Shown here: positions 16,830 to 25,266 of the stretch, piece after piece | How the letters are laid out: the number at the start of each line of letters is the position of its first letter | Numbering within the stretch: position 1 is the stretch's first letter | From: JAWXBM01 sp034440115 | Lineage (GTDB): Bacteria; Pseudomonadota; Gammaproteobacteria; Xanthomonadales; SZUA-36 | Direction: 5' to 3' | Assembly: GCA_034440115.1 (NCBI GenBank) | Contig: JAWXBM010000115.1 | Location: 26,270 to 90,269, forward strand | DNA: 64,000 nucleotides | Notes under the pieces: generated by a model | What the model was told of the DNA's origin: nothing | Database searches by the model: none | What the model saw: the letters and a program-made list of their open reading frames with translations, nothing else | Program-made: the position numbers and the translations under genes

Positions 16830-17101
16830 GTTGGTTATATCCCTGTTTGAGACTTCTTTTGACATTCCACTGAAAGCGACAATGTCTCTGGTCCCGGGGT
16901 TTTTCCTTTTTGTTCCCTGATCACTTTGCTGTTCACTTCCCGGAATGCTACCTATAAACCTCTTCTGGAAAATGCTGGCGCGACAATCTTACCGAATTTT
17001 CATCGGCGGCGGTTCATTGACATACACAAGTAATGTCAGTCGTTCAATAAACGCCTGACTGTGGCATCATGTTGCTGTTGATTAGACTTCGGAACCACAG
17101 C

Positions 17102-17662
17102 ATGAAAAGTCAGCGATTTTTGTTGGCTGCAATGACCAGCATCCTGATGCCCGCTTGGGGGTACTCTCAAAGCAATACCGACAATGGCGGCGACCTGATG
17201 GGTGACGACATTCCCAATGATGAGTTGAATCATGCGCCTCAAGCTGGGCTGCATTTTGGTTATCCCTACTGTCACGAGGGAGAAATTCTTGATGCCGAAT
17301 TTGGTCAGGGCGAATCCTGTGATGATTACCAGCCACCTGAACTGAAATTGGGCGCACACGTTGCGGCCCTTGGAATGGCTTTTTACGGCGGCGAAATGTT
17401 TTCTGCCGGGTACTCCGGGCAATTGTTTATTGCCCGGCATGGTTCCTGGAACCGTTCTGAAAAAGCCGGCTACGCCATCGTGAGTGTGAAGCTTAACGAA
17501 GATGGTAGTGTAGAACGCAAGCAGCCGTTCGATACGGGGTGGTTGCAGGGGAAGGATGAATGGGGCCGCCCCGCTGATGTGCTGCCGTTACCCGACGGCT
17601 CTTTGCTGGTGGCCGATGACAAAGCCAATGCCATTTAACGAATAAGCTATAAGAACGACTGA
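17102..17662 (+). pseudogene. Remnant of an exported PQQ-type sorbosone/sugar dehydrogenase
   Basis: From ATG 17102 a signal peptide (MKSQRFLLAAMTSILMPAWG) leads straight into NTDNGGDLMGDDIPNDELNH, then HVAALGMAFYGGEMF, FIARHGSWNRSEKAGY and WGRPADVLPLPDGSLLV. These match only the C-terminal third of L-sorbosone dehydrogenase-like beta-propellers, so about 200 internal residues are missing. The frame stops at TAA 17636; if that codon were TAT it would continue YRISYKND to TGA 17660-17662, the usual family ending. Two lesions (internal deletion and late nonsense) indicate a pseudogene. A short secreted product could still be made. Upstream lies an inverted repeat TGACAT-N9-ATGTCA at 17018-17038. 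Confidence 0.75.
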
Positions 17663-17665
17663 ATC

Positions 17666-18475
17666 ATGCCGTTATTCCATATTATTGTGTTGGCCCTGAT
17701 CCAGGGGCTGACCGAGTTCCTGCCGGTTTCCAGCTCGGCACATTTGATCCTGGGCAGCCAATTGATGGGCTGGGAAGATCAGGGGCTGGTATTCGATGTG
17801 GCCACGCACCTGGGTACGCTGCTGGCTGTATTGATCTACTTCCGCCAGGACCTGATTTACATGGCGTTAGCCTGTGTGCGCCCCTTGAGTAATGACGCGA
17901 GTAATGAGCAGCAATCCCGAGCGCGATCCATGGTCTGGTTTCTGGCTCTGGCCAGTGTGCCGGCATTGCTGGTGGGCTTTCTCGTCAAAGATCTGGTGGA
18001 ATTCTATTTACGCGATCTGCGAATTCTTGCGGTCACCACCCTGGTGTTTGGTGGCTTGCTATGGCTGGCTGATTGGCTGGGTAAGCGGACAAAGTCCTTG
18101 CAGGAAATGAGTTGGCGCAGCGCTTTGTGGATTGGCCTGGCTCAGGCGCTGGCTCTGGTGCCGGGCGTATCGCGCTCTGGCATTACCATCACCGCAGGTC
18201 GTTTTTTGGGTTTCAGTGCGGATGCAGCGGCGCGTTTTTCCTTCCTGCTGGCCATTCCCATCATCGCTGCAGCGGGCTCTTATGGCGCATTGAAAGTTGC
18301 TTTGGGTGAGGCACCGATCAACTGGCAGCAATTTCTGCTGGCCATGGGTTTTGCGGCGGTCGCTGGCTGGGTTTGCATCGCGGCTTTTCTGGCATTGTTG
18401 CAGCGAGTGGGCTTAATGCCCTTCATAATTTATCGACTGGCCTTGGGCGTGCTGCTGCTTTGGTTGTTGTTCTGA
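17666..18475 (+). CDS. uppP: Undecaprenyl-diphosphatase UppP/BacA
   Basis: 269 residues, highly hydrophobic. It carries both family signatures: GLTEFLPVSSSAHLIL (residues ~14-29) with the catalytic Glu, and PGVSRSGITITAGRFLG (~170-186) with the Ser/Arg cluster. It recycles undecaprenyl pyrophosphate to the monophosphate carrier at the inner membrane for peptidoglycan and surface polymer synthesis, and gives bacitracin resistance when abundant. It starts 28 bp after the dehydrogenase remnant. Length is normal for the family. Confidence 0.95.
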   Translation: MPLFHIIVLALIQGLTEFLPVSSSAHLILGSQLMGWEDQGLVFDVATHLGTLLAVLIYFRQDLIYMALACVRPLSNDASNEQQSRARSMVWFLALASVPALLVGFLVKDLVEFYLRDLRILAVTTLVFGGLLWLADWLGKRTKSLQEMSWRSALWIGLAQALALVPGVSRSGITITAGRFLGFSADAAARFSFLLAIPIIAAAGSYGALKVALGEAPINWQQFLLAMGFAAVAGWVCIAAFLALLQRVGLMPFIIYRLALGVLLLWLLF

Positions 18476-18481
18476 TCATTA

Positions 18482-18570
18482 GTGAAGCTCTGAATAAAGC
18501 CATCCTGGATTTCTCCAAAGCAACACTTCCCTGTGCCGCAGGAATCTCCGAATAAATCAGAGATTCTCCG
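18482..18570. repeat. Possible small repeat element downstream of uppP
   Basis: The start GAAGCTCTGAATAAA (18484-18498) recalls the stem at 6938-6960, and the end (AATAAATCAGAGATTCTCC, 18551-18569) is a rough inverted partner. It may act as the uppP transcription end. Only two partial copies are seen in the window, so the family assignment is weak. Confidence 0.3.
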
Positions 18571-18598
18571 ATTTTCTTCCTCGCTACTCTTGATCATC

Positions 18599-18668
18599 TG
18601 CACCTGATTGGTGCAATATAGCCGCCACGTTGCACCATATAGGTGCTTTTATGCACTGAATTGGTGCG
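18599..18668 (+). promoter_or_regulatory. Three NtrC enhancer sites upstream of glnA
   Basis: Three 17-bp matches to the NtrC consensus TGCAC(C/T)-N5-GGTGCA: TGCACCTGATTGGTGCA (18599-18615, perfect palindrome), TGCACCATATAGGTGCT (18631-18647) and TGCACTGAATTGGTGCG (18652-18668). Centres are 32 and 21 bp apart, about three and two helical turns, so the sites lie on the same DNA face. They lie about 140-210 bp upstream of the sigma-54 promoter start, the normal enhancer position. The cognate regulator GlnG/NtrC is encoded two genes downstream of glnA. Confidence 0.92.
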
Positions 18669-18781
18669 TTGGTTTTAGGTGGGTTGTTTGCTGTTTCATA
18701 TAAATGTATGTAAAAGGGCTGATATTCCCTAAAAATGCAGATAAAAGTCGTTCAATCTGAGTAATAGATACACAGGCTTGT

Positions 18782-18797
18782 TGGCACGCTATCTGCA
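18782..18797 (+). promoter_or_regulatory. Sigma-54 promoter of glnA
   Basis: TGGCACGCTATCTGCA matches the -24/-12 consensus TGGCAC-N5-TTGCA with the invariant GG (18783-18784) and GC (18795-18796) spaced by 10 bases. The predicted start is near 18808, giving a leader of about 35 nt to ATG 18843. With the three NtrC sites this is a textbook nitrogen-starvation promoter. Confidence 0.92.
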
Positions 18798-18842
18798 TAT
18801 ATTACCTGACCCATTTTGGTACACCCCGAGGAAGTGCAGAAA

Positions 18843-20252
18843 ATGAGCGCCGATAAAATTTTAAAGACCCTTAAAGACGATGATTACGAGTTCGTAGACC
18901 TGCGGTTTTGCGATACCCGAGGCAAAGAGCAGCACATCAGCTTGCCCCTGAGCGCGGCTGACGAAGACATGTTTGAAGAAGGCAAGATGTTCGACGGCTC
19001 TTCCATATCCGGTTGGAAAGGCATCAATGAATCCGACATGGTGTTGATGCCGGATGTCGACACCGCTGTGCAGGATCCATTCCCCGAGCACAAAACCATG
19101 ATCATCCGCTGTGATGTGCTGGAACCGAACACCATGGAGGGGTACAACCGCTGCCCTCGCTCGTTGGCCAAACGGGCTGAAGCCTACCTCAAGGCCAGTG
19201 GCATTGCCGACACGGCTTATTTCGGGCCTGAACCTGAATTTTTCATTTTTGATGACGTGCGTTTTGACGTGAGCATGCACGGCTGTTCTTACCGCATTGA
19301 TTCTGAGGAAGGTGCCTGGAACTCAACCACCGAGTATGAAGGCGGTAATACTGGCCATCGTCCGGGCGTCAAGGGCGGTTACTTCCCGGTTCCCCCGGTT
19401 GATTCTTTGCATGACTTGCGCGCCACCATGTGCAAAGTGCTGGAGAAGATGGGCCAGGTCGTTGAGGTGCATCACCATGAAGTGGGCACTGCAGGCCAGT
19501 GTGAAATCGGCACGCGATTCTCGACCCTTACCAAAAAGGCAGATGAAGTACTCGACCTCAAATACGTGGTGCAGAATGTAGCGCATGCTGCCGGACGTAC
19601 GGCAACCTTCATGCCCAAGCCCATCGTTGGTGATAACGGTTCTGGCATGCACGTACATCAGTCGCTGGCCAAAGGCGGCACCAACCTGTTCACTGGTGAC
19701 GGCTACGGCGGCTTGTCAGAAACCGCGCTGCACTACATCGGCGGAATTTTCAAGCATGCCCGTGCGATCAACGCGTTTTCCAATTCCACCACCAACAGCT
19801 ACAAACGCCTGGTGCCGGGTTTCGAGGCTCCGGTAATGCTGGCTTATTCAGCCCGTAACCGTTCGGCATCCTGCCGTATACCTTTTGTGAGCAATCCCAA
19901 AGGACGCCGTATCGAAGTGCGCTTTGGCGATCCGGCGGGCAACAGCTATCTGATTTTCGCCGCCATGATGATGGCTGGCCTCGATGGCATCAAAAACAAG
20001 ATCGATCCGGGTTCACCGCTGGACAAGGATTTGTACGATCTCGAGCCAGAAGAAGCCAAGCACATTCCAACCGTGTGTCACAGCCTCGATCAGGCACTGG
20101 ACTGCCTGGATGCCGACCGTGATTTCCTCAAGGCCGGTGGCGTGTTTGATGACGACCTGATTGATGCTTACATCAAGCTGAAAATGACGGAAGTTACACG
20201 ATTCCGGATGAGTACTCACCCGGTTGAATTCGATATGTATTATTCTTTGTAA
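18843..20252 (+). CDS. glnA: Glutamine synthetase type I
   Basis: 469 residues from ATG 18843 (MSADKILKTL), chosen over the upstream GTG-type frame because it fits the usual GlnA length, follows GAGGAAG, and lies just downstream of the sigma-54 start. Visible motifs: beta-grasp domain (FDGSSISGWKGINESDM, ~50-66), ATP/ammonia site (GPEPEFFIFDDV; GDNGSGMHVHQSL), and the C-terminal adenylylation loop DKDLYDLEPEE with the target Tyr. It joins ammonia and glutamate in the cytoplasm using ATP. Regulation by NtrC/sigma-54 at transcription and by GlnE adenylylation is expected. First gene of glnA-DUF4124-glnL-glnG. Confidence 0.98.
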   Translation: MSADKILKTLKDDDYEFVDLRFCDTRGKEQHISLPLSAADEDMFEEGKMFDGSSISGWKGINESDMVLMPDVDTAVQDPFPEHKTMIIRCDVLEPNTMEGYNRCPRSLAKRAEAYLKASGIADTAYFGPEPEFFIFDDVRFDVSMHGCSYRIDSEEGAWNSTTEYEGGNTGHRPGVKGGYFPVPPVDSLHDLRATMCKVLEKMGQVVEVHHHEVGTAGQCEIGTRFSTLTKKADEVLDLKYVVQNVAHAAGRTATFMPKPIVGDNGSGMHVHQSLAKGGTNLFTGDGYGGLSETALHYIGGIFKHARAINAFSNSTTNSYKRLVPGFEAPVMLAYSARNRSASCRIPFVSNPKGRRIEVRFGDPAGNSYLIFAAMMMAGLDGIKNKIDPGSPLDKDLYDLEPEEAKHIPTVCHSLDQALDCLDADRDFLKAGGVFDDDLIDAYIKLKMTEVTRFRMSTHPVEFDMYYSL

Positions 20253-20305
20253 ACCTCCGGGGTCAACAATTTCATGCCCATATTCGTGCCCCGGTTTCTC
20301 GCACC

Positions 20306-20325
20306 ACCCCGCCGTTTGGCGGGGT
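20306..20325 (+). terminator. GC-rich hairpin after glnA
   Basis: ACCCCGCC-GTTT-GGCGGGGT, an 8-bp perfect stem with a 4-nt loop, 54 bp after the glnA stop and 31 bp before the next start. It is not followed by a T-run, so it is more likely a partial terminator or RNA-stability element that lowers glnL/glnG relative to glnA than a full stop. Confidence 0.6.
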
Positions 20326-20356
20326 CGACTGCATAGCCAAAAGAAGGAGCATGCTC

Positions 20357-20920
20357 ATGGACAAAGGAATGACTGTCAGCAAACTAATGATGTTGCTGAT
20401 GATGTGTTTTTGCTTGAATGCTTACGGCCAGATTTACAAAATTGTCGATAAAGACGGCAATGTCACCTATACCGACCAGGCCCCTGGAGATGGGTCAGAA
20501 CCCATGGACTTGCCTGAGCTTTCGGTAGTGACCACGGACTACGCGGCTGACCAGGCCGATGCTGATCCAGACCCGGTTCTGAATGAAGAGGACGAGAACA
20601 GCACCAAAGCCTTACGCAAGATGTACAGCGATTTCCGCATCAGCCGACCGGCTCCCGAAGAAACGTTTTGGGGAACTGCGAATGCTGTAGTCGTTGCCTG
20701 GGAAAGCTCTGCACCCTTGCAAGACGGATTGATGGTGCGTTTCACGATAGATGGTGCCGCCCAAACTGCCAGCGCGGAAAACATGCTGGGAATAACGCTG
20801 GATCGCGGCACTCACACGGTCAGCGCAGCCATTGTTGATGCCAGTGGCCGCCCCGTGGTTACCACCGATACGGTTACCTTTTATGTTCACCAGCAAAGTG
20901 TGAGGGGCAACGGACCTTGA
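20357..20920 (+). CDS. DUF4124-containing exported protein
   Basis: 187 residues. ATG 20357 is preferred over ATG 20351 because AAGGAG ends only one base before the latter but seven before the former. The signal peptide MTVSKLMMLLMMCFCLNAYG is followed by the DUF4124 signature IYKIVDKDGNVTYTDQAP. The C-terminal half (~95-187) looks like an Ig/Fn3-type beta domain (GLMVRFTIDGAAQ, GTHTVSAAIVDASGRPVV). Proteins of this type often lie between glnA and ntrB in gammaproteobacteria, but their role is not established. The stop overlaps the glnL start. Confidence 0.85.
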   Translation: MDKGMTVSKLMMLLMMCFCLNAYGQIYKIVDKDGNVTYTDQAPGDGSEPMDLPELSVVTTDYAADQADADPDPVLNEEDENSTKALRKMYSDFRISRPAPEETFWGTANAVVVAWESSAPLQDGLMVRFTIDGAAQTASAENMLGITLDRGTHTVSAAIVDASGRPVVTTDTVTFYVHQQSVRGNGP

Positions 20921-22041
20921 TGGAAAGTGCACGCTTGCAGACAGATTCGCTTGCCGGGCACCAAACGGACAATTTTGGCTGGGCCGATACGCTGGATTTG
21001 CTGGATACAGCGGTACTGCGCCTCGATGAACATCATCGCGTAAGTGTGATGAACGCTGCCGCCGAGCAGGCTCTGTCACTGGGCAGGGAACGTTTGGCTG
21101 GCCGCCATTTGGCTGACCTGCTGCCTTTACCCGATGTGCTGACAGAAGCGCTAAAGCAATTGCCCGCTGAAGATTCCAGCATACGCCTGCATGATGTGAA
21201 ACTGCCCGGCAGCAACTACGACTGCATTCTCACCGCTCAGGCGGGCGGCGGTGTGCTCGTGGAGCTGCATAATCTGGATTGGGAGAATCGTCGCTCACGG
21301 CTGCAACAACGTGAATTGCAAACCGGCTTGCTGGAGTTGCTGGCACGCAACCTGGGCCATGAAATTCGTAATCCTTTGGGTGGAATTCGTGGCGCGGCAC
21401 AGATGTTGGCTGCTGAGTTGGAAACACCCGAATTGGCGACCCTGGCGCGCATGATCATGCGTGAGTCGGATCGCATTGACGATCTGATCCAAAGCCTCGG
21501 ACAGCCACAAATGGCACAACAGTCGGTGGCCATCTATCCACTGCTGGACGAGGCATTGGGTTTGCTGGCTACAGAATTTACCCACGATGTACGCATTGAT
21601 CGGGATTTTGACCCCAGCATTCCGCCCATTCTGGGTGATCCTTCGGCCTTACGACAGGTGCTGCTCAATTTGCTGCGCAATGCCTTTGAAGCCCATACGA
21701 CCTGCATCAAGCTGCGCACCCGCATTGAGCATGGCGGTGCTTTGCTGCAAACCAGTAATGCTGCGCTGTTGCGCCTGGATGTGATGGATGATGGCGATGG
21801 TGTGCCTGAAGCCTTGCGCCAATTGCTGTTTCTGCCCATGGTTACCGGCAAACGCGGTGGTACCGGCCTGGGCCTGGCGCTGTCGCAGCAGATAGCCGCA
21901 GCGCATGGTGGGTTGCTGACCTATGAGCCGCGCGATGAGCATGCAGGCAGCGGCAGTTGCTTCAGCTTGTACCTGCCATTGGTATCCTCCCAAACTGTCG
22001 AGCAGGTTTCGGCAAGCGGTAATAGCGGGACTGACTCATGA
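20920..22041 (+). CDS. glnL: Nitrogen regulation sensor kinase NtrB/GlnL
   Basis: 373 residues. ATG 20920 overlaps the stop of the DUF4124 gene (TGATG). PAS domain (~25-120; LLDTAVLRLDEHHRVSVMNA), dimerisation/phosphoacceptor helix with NLGHEIRNPLGGIRGAAQ (His ~148), and GHKL ATPase boxes: N-box LLNLLRNAFEA, G1 DVMDDGDGVP, G2 GKRGGTGLGLALSQQ. It has no membrane segment, as expected for the cytosolic PII-controlled NtrB. It phosphorylates or dephosphorylates NtrC according to nitrogen status. Overlap with glnG (ATGA) indicates coupled translation. Confidence 0.96.
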   Translation: MESARLQTDSLAGHQTDNFGWADTLDLLDTAVLRLDEHHRVSVMNAAAEQALSLGRERLAGRHLADLLPLPDVLTEALKQLPAEDSSIRLHDVKLPGSNYDCILTAQAGGGVLVELHNLDWENRRSRLQQRELQTGLLELLARNLGHEIRNPLGGIRGAAQMLAAELETPELATLARMIMRESDRIDDLIQSLGQPQMAQQSVAIYPLLDEALGLLATEFTHDVRIDRDFDPSIPPILGDPSALRQVLLNLLRNAFEAHTTCIKLRTRIEHGGALLQTSNAALLRLDVMDDGDGVPEALRQLLFLPMVTGKRGGTGLGLALSQQIAAAHGGLLTYEPRDEHAGSGSCFSLYLPLVSSQTVEQVSASGNSGTDS

Positions 22042-23531
22042 GTTCACCCGCCGAAGTCTGGGTGGTCGACGACGACGAGACCATTCGCTTTATCCTGCAA
22101 CGGGCGTTGCGCCGCAGCGGCTATGAAGTGCAGTGCTTCGACAGTGTTGCCAGTGTCACCAAAGCACTGGAAAAGGGCGTTCCACAGGTTGTTTTAACCG
22201 ATATCCGCTTGCCGGATGATGATGGCCTGTCGCTGATGGATACCTTGCAGCGGCGAGATATCGAGGTGCCGGTGATTGCCATGACGGCGTTTTCCGATCT
22301 CGGACAAACCGTGAGCGCTTTTCAGAAGGGTGTGTTTGATTACCTCTCCAAGCCATTTGACCTGGACCAGGTGCTGTCGGTGGTGGCGCGCGCCATCACG
22401 CCCAGCGGCCAAGTGGCTGAGATACCGCAGCAGAGCAGCAGTGGGCAATTGTTGGGCGAGTCGCCAGCCATGCAGGATGTGTTTCGCACCATAGGCCGCC
22501 TGTACCGGTCCGATATCAATGTGCTGATTACCGGTGAAACCGGCAGCGGCAAGGAAGTTGTCGCCAAGGTCCTGCACCAGCACAGCCCGCGTTCCGATGG
22601 GCCCTTTATTGCCCTCAACACCGCAGCCATACCTGCAGAATTACTGGAGTCTGAGCTGTTTGGCCATGAACGGGGTGCTTTCACCGGCGCCCATGCGCGC
22701 CGGGTAGGGCGCTTTGAGGAAGCAGCCACCGGCACCTTGTTCCTGGACGAAATCGGTGACATGCCACTCAGCCTGCAAACACGCTTGCTGCGGGTACTGG
22801 CCGAAGGTGACTACTACCGCGTCGGTGGTCGGGACCTGCTCAAAGCCGATGTGCGCATTATTGCTGCCACGCACCAGGACCTGGAAGAAAAAGTGCGGGA
22901 TGGCAGTTTTCGCGAAGATCTGTACCACCGTCTGAACGTGATTCACCTCGCCTTGCCGCCATTGCGCGATCGGCGCGAAGACGTGGGCCTGCTGGCGCGA
23001 CGCTTCCTGCAACAGGCCGCTCATGAGCTGGGCCTGGAACAAAAAGTCCTGCGAGCTGACAGCCTGAAACTGCTGGAACAGTTCGATTGGCCTGGCAACG
23101 TCAGGCAATTGCAGAATATCTGCCGTCAGCTCAGCGTGATGGCGCCTGCTGACCAGATTTTTCCCGAAGACTTGCCCGCAGAAGTGCGCCTGCCGGGGCG
23201 ACCTGAGTCGCGTAGTTCAGGGCCGTGGCCGGAGCAACTGCGTCACTGGGCAGTAACTGAACTGGCGGCTGGTGGCGGCAACCTGGTGGGTCGCGCCCAG
23301 GCAGAACTGGAGCGGGTGTTGATTGACTGTGTGCTGCAGCAAACCGGCGGCCAGCGCATCAAGGCGGCAGAACTGTTAGGACTGGGACGCAATACCCTGA
23401 CGCGCAAACTGAAACTGCAGAATGAGCAGGCCGAGTCAGAAGCTGAAGCCGATAACGAATCAGCAGTTGTGGGTGAAGTCGATGCTGACCATCAACTCGG
23501 ACCAGGATTTCAGCGCACCGGATCGACCTGA
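22038..23531 (+). CDS. glnG: Nitrogen regulator NtrC/GlnG
   Basis: 497 residues. Receiver domain with phosphorylatable Asp55 (VVLTDIRLPD), central AAA+ domain with Walker A GETGSGKE, the sigma-54 contact loop GAFTGA, Walker B GTLFLDEIGD, and a Fis-type helix-turn-helix (KAAELLGLGRNTLTRKL). This is an active sigma-54 enhancer-binding protein, and the three sites upstream of glnA are its expected targets. After the HTH there is an extra acidic tail of about 30 residues (EQAESEAEADNES...) that overlaps the convergent dtd gene by 22 bp. The tail looks like read-on into former intergenic DNA and is probably dispensable. Confidence 0.97.
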   Translation: MSSPAEVWVVDDDETIRFILQRALRRSGYEVQCFDSVASVTKALEKGVPQVVLTDIRLPDDDGLSLMDTLQRRDIEVPVIAMTAFSDLGQTVSAFQKGVFDYLSKPFDLDQVLSVVARAITPSGQVAEIPQQSSSGQLLGESPAMQDVFRTIGRLYRSDINVLITGETGSGKEVVAKVLHQHSPRSDGPFIALNTAAIPAELLESELFGHERGAFTGAHARRVGRFEEAATGTLFLDEIGDMPLSLQTRLLRVLAEGDYYRVGGRDLLKADVRIIAATHQDLEEKVRDGSFREDLYHRLNVIHLALPPLRDRREDVGLLARRFLQQAAHELGLEQKVLRADSLKLLEQFDWPGNVRQLQNICRQLSVMAPADQIFPEDLPAEVRLPGRPESRSSGPWPEQLRHWAVTELAAGGGNLVGRAQAELERVLIDCVLQQTGGQRIKAAELLGLGRNTLTRKLKLQNEQAESEAEADNESAVVGEVDADHQLGPGFQRTGST

Positions 23532-23977
23532 AGCCAGAAAGTTACCGGACCGCTATTGACCAGACTGACGCGCATATCTGCACCGAATTTTCCCATTTGA
23601 ACATTCGGCATTTGCTGCCTGGCTGCAGTCACCAGCCAATCGAATAAACGCAAACTCTCAGCCGGGCCTGCAGCCGGAGTAAAGCTGGGGCGATTGCCGC
23701 TGTTGGTATCGGCGGCCAGGGTGAATTGCGGCACCAGCAGCAGATTTCCCCCCACCTGCTGCAGGTTCAGATTCATCCGACCCTGCGCATCATCAAACAG
23801 GCGATAAGCCAGCATTCGTTCCAGCAGGCGCTTGGCCTGGGCTTCGCTGTCGCCTTGTTGTACGCCGATCAAAGCCAGCGTTCCTGGTCCGATCTGAGCG
23901 GTTATTTCAACCTCGCCGCTATCTTTGTTCTTAACTGTGACGGCCGCTTCGGCTACCCTTTGCAACAATGCAATCAT
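23510..23977 (-). CDS. dtd: D-aminoacyl-tRNA deacylase
   Basis: 155 residues, normal length. Family motifs are seen: the QFTLAADT segment (with Pro where most have Ser in SQFTL) and NSGPVTFWLQ near the C-terminus, where the Gly-Pro cis motif proofreads D-aminoacyl-tRNAs. It hydrolyses D-amino acids wrongly attached to tRNA in the cytoplasm. Convergent with glnG, sharing 22 bp at the 3' ends. The SQFTL variation is mild and not a reason to doubt the call. Confidence 0.95.
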   Translation of the reverse strand: MIALLQRVAEAAVTVKNKDSGEVEITAQIGPGTLALIGVQQGDSEAQAKRLLERMLAYRLFDDAQGRMNLNLQQVGGNLLLVPQFTLAADTNSGNRPSFTPAAGPAESLRLFDWLVTAARQQMPNVQMGKFGADMRVSLVNSGPVTFWLQVDPVR

Positions 23978-24056
23978 TTGGATTCCACATGTGCCTCATT
24001 CCAGGCTCCCATATTAACCCGACGCAGGCGAGGGCGACTGCCAGCGTGATGGCACG

Positions 24057-24935
24057 GTGATCGTTTTAGTCAAACTGCTGTTGTGGTTGTTGAGCCTGTT
24101 GCCGGGCCCGGCACCGTATGCGATTGCCCGGCGCCTGGCCGGGCTATGGGCCTACTGTTCACCAGATAAGCGTCGGGTGGCTCGCATTAATTTGCAGCGT
24201 TGTTATCCTGCTATGACGGCGGAAGTCCGTGAGCAATGGGTACACGACAGCTTTATTCACTACATCTGCACGGTACTGGAAACAGGCCGCAACTGGTTTT
24301 GGAATACCGACCGCTTGGAGGCGCTTTGTGATGGCATCGTCAATGAAGAACTGTTGCTGAAGGAATTGTATAGCGGTGAAGGGCTGGTGCTGCTGGCGCC
24401 CCATTTTGGTGCCTGGGAATACCTTGGTATGTACCTGCAGCGCTTTCCGGATATCGCCATCCTGTACAAGCCACCCGGCCATCCAGGATTGGAGAAAGCC
24501 TTGTTGTCCAAGCGCGAACGTGGCGGGGCCAATATGCTGGCCGCAAACGGCCCGGGTTTGCGCAAACTTTATGCCCATGTACGGGCCGGTAAAGGTGCTG
24601 GTGTATTGCCGGATCAACAACCTTCCAATGGCCAGGGCCGCTTTGCACCTTTTTTCGGCAACGCTGCATTGACGGCGGTTTTGTCCCCGCGACTTATAAA
24701 AGCTACCGGTTGCCGGGTGCTGATGGGGGTTTGCGAGCGCCTGCCCGGTGGCCGTTACCGGGTACACATACTACCCGCTGATGAAGCAGTCTATTCAGGT
24801 GATCTCGATGCAGCGCTGGCTGGCGTTAATCGTGGTGTGGAAAAATGTATTGCCATCGATCCAGCGCAGTACCTTTGGTCTTACAAGCGTTTTCGTGCGC
24901 AACCCGAAGGGCAGCCGCCGTTTTATGGCAGATGA
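24057..24935 (+). CDS. Lipid A biosynthesis acyltransferase (LpxL/HtrB-like)
   Basis: 292 residues from GTG 24057 (the nearby ATG at 24049 runs into a stop at once). An N-terminal membrane anchor (VKLLLWLLSLLPGPAPYAIA) precedes the acyltransferase domain with the HX4E catalytic motif HFGAWE (~119-124), a KPPGHPGLEK segment and the substrate-pocket GVLPDQQPS. The family transfers secondary acyl chains to Kdo2-lipid IVA at the inner membrane. Whether it acts at the LpxL or LpxM position cannot be told from one gene. A 41-codon reading frame follows 4 bp later. Confidence 0.9.
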   Translation: MIVLVKLLLWLLSLLPGPAPYAIARRLAGLWAYCSPDKRRVARINLQRCYPAMTAEVREQWVHDSFIHYICTVLETGRNWFWNTDRLEALCDGIVNEELLLKELYSGEGLVLLAPHFGAWEYLGMYLQRFPDIAILYKPPGHPGLEKALLSKRERGGANMLAANGPGLRKLYAHVRAGKGAGVLPDQQPSNGQGRFAPFFGNAALTAVLSPRLIKATGCRVLMGVCERLPGGRYRVHILPADEAVYSGDLDAALAGVNRGVEKCIAIDPAQYLWSYKRFRAQPEGQPPFYGR

Positions 24936-24939
24936 CAAC

Positions 24940-25065
24940 ATGACACGCAATGGCCGGTCGCTGGCGGCCATGTTGATTATCGGATTTTTTACTCCGCTAG
25001 CACTGGCTGACGGGATTGCTACGCCGTCGGCCGTGCGGACGACCATGCAGCCAAATCACGGATAG
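24940..25065 (+). CDS. Possible small exported peptide downstream of the acyltransferase
   Basis: 41 codons from ATG 24940, 4 bp after the acyltransferase stop. The sequence is a plausible signal peptide (MTRNGRSLAAMLIIGFFTPL, then ALA cleavage) followed by only about 18 residues. I do not recognise it. It could be a truncated gene or chance: short frames with hydrophobic runs occur easily. The tight spacing and good signal are the only support. Confidence 0.3.
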   Translation: MTRNGRSLAAMLIIGFFTPLALADGIATPSAVRTTMQPNHG

Positions 25066-25153
25066 CTCTCGCACATCCTTGTGCTTCGCTATCTAAGTGC
25101 ATGGCCCAGGCCAGCTTCTCGCCCGCTTTGCGGGCTCACCTTCCCCCAGCACA

Positions 25154-25183
25154 AAAAGGCCTGCTCCTACCTCCTGGCCTTTT
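25154..25183. terminator. Bidirectional terminator
   Basis: AAAAGGCC (25154-25161) pairs with GGCCTTTT (25176-25183), giving T-runs on both strands, between the plus-strand acyltransferase unit and the minus-strand trkAH/TPR unit that converge here. A second hairpin, GCCCGC-TTT-GCGGGC, lies at 25121-25135. Confidence 0.7.
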
Positions 25184-25184
25184 C

Positions 25185-25237
25185 TGCAGGAGTCCGCTTG
25201 GCGGACGACCCATTCGCGCGCAGAGCGCGCTCCCACA
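25185..25237. repeat. REP-type palindrome pair, intergenic
   Basis: TGCAGGAGTCCGCTTGGCGG followed by GACCCATTCGCGCGCAGAGC and GCGCTCCCACA. It has two facing stem-loops with GGAG and CTCC ends, like the 60-bp units in the TolB/TPR genes but in the normal REP position, between two convergent genes. Confidence 0.75.
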
Positions 25238-25266
25238 TCCCTGCACAATGGCAGTCATGCTGCCGT

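Noticed and set aside
23510..23531. Possible frameshift at the glnG/dtd overlap
   Set aside because: Both genes are complete; the 22-bp convergent overlap simply reflects a slightly long glnG tail.
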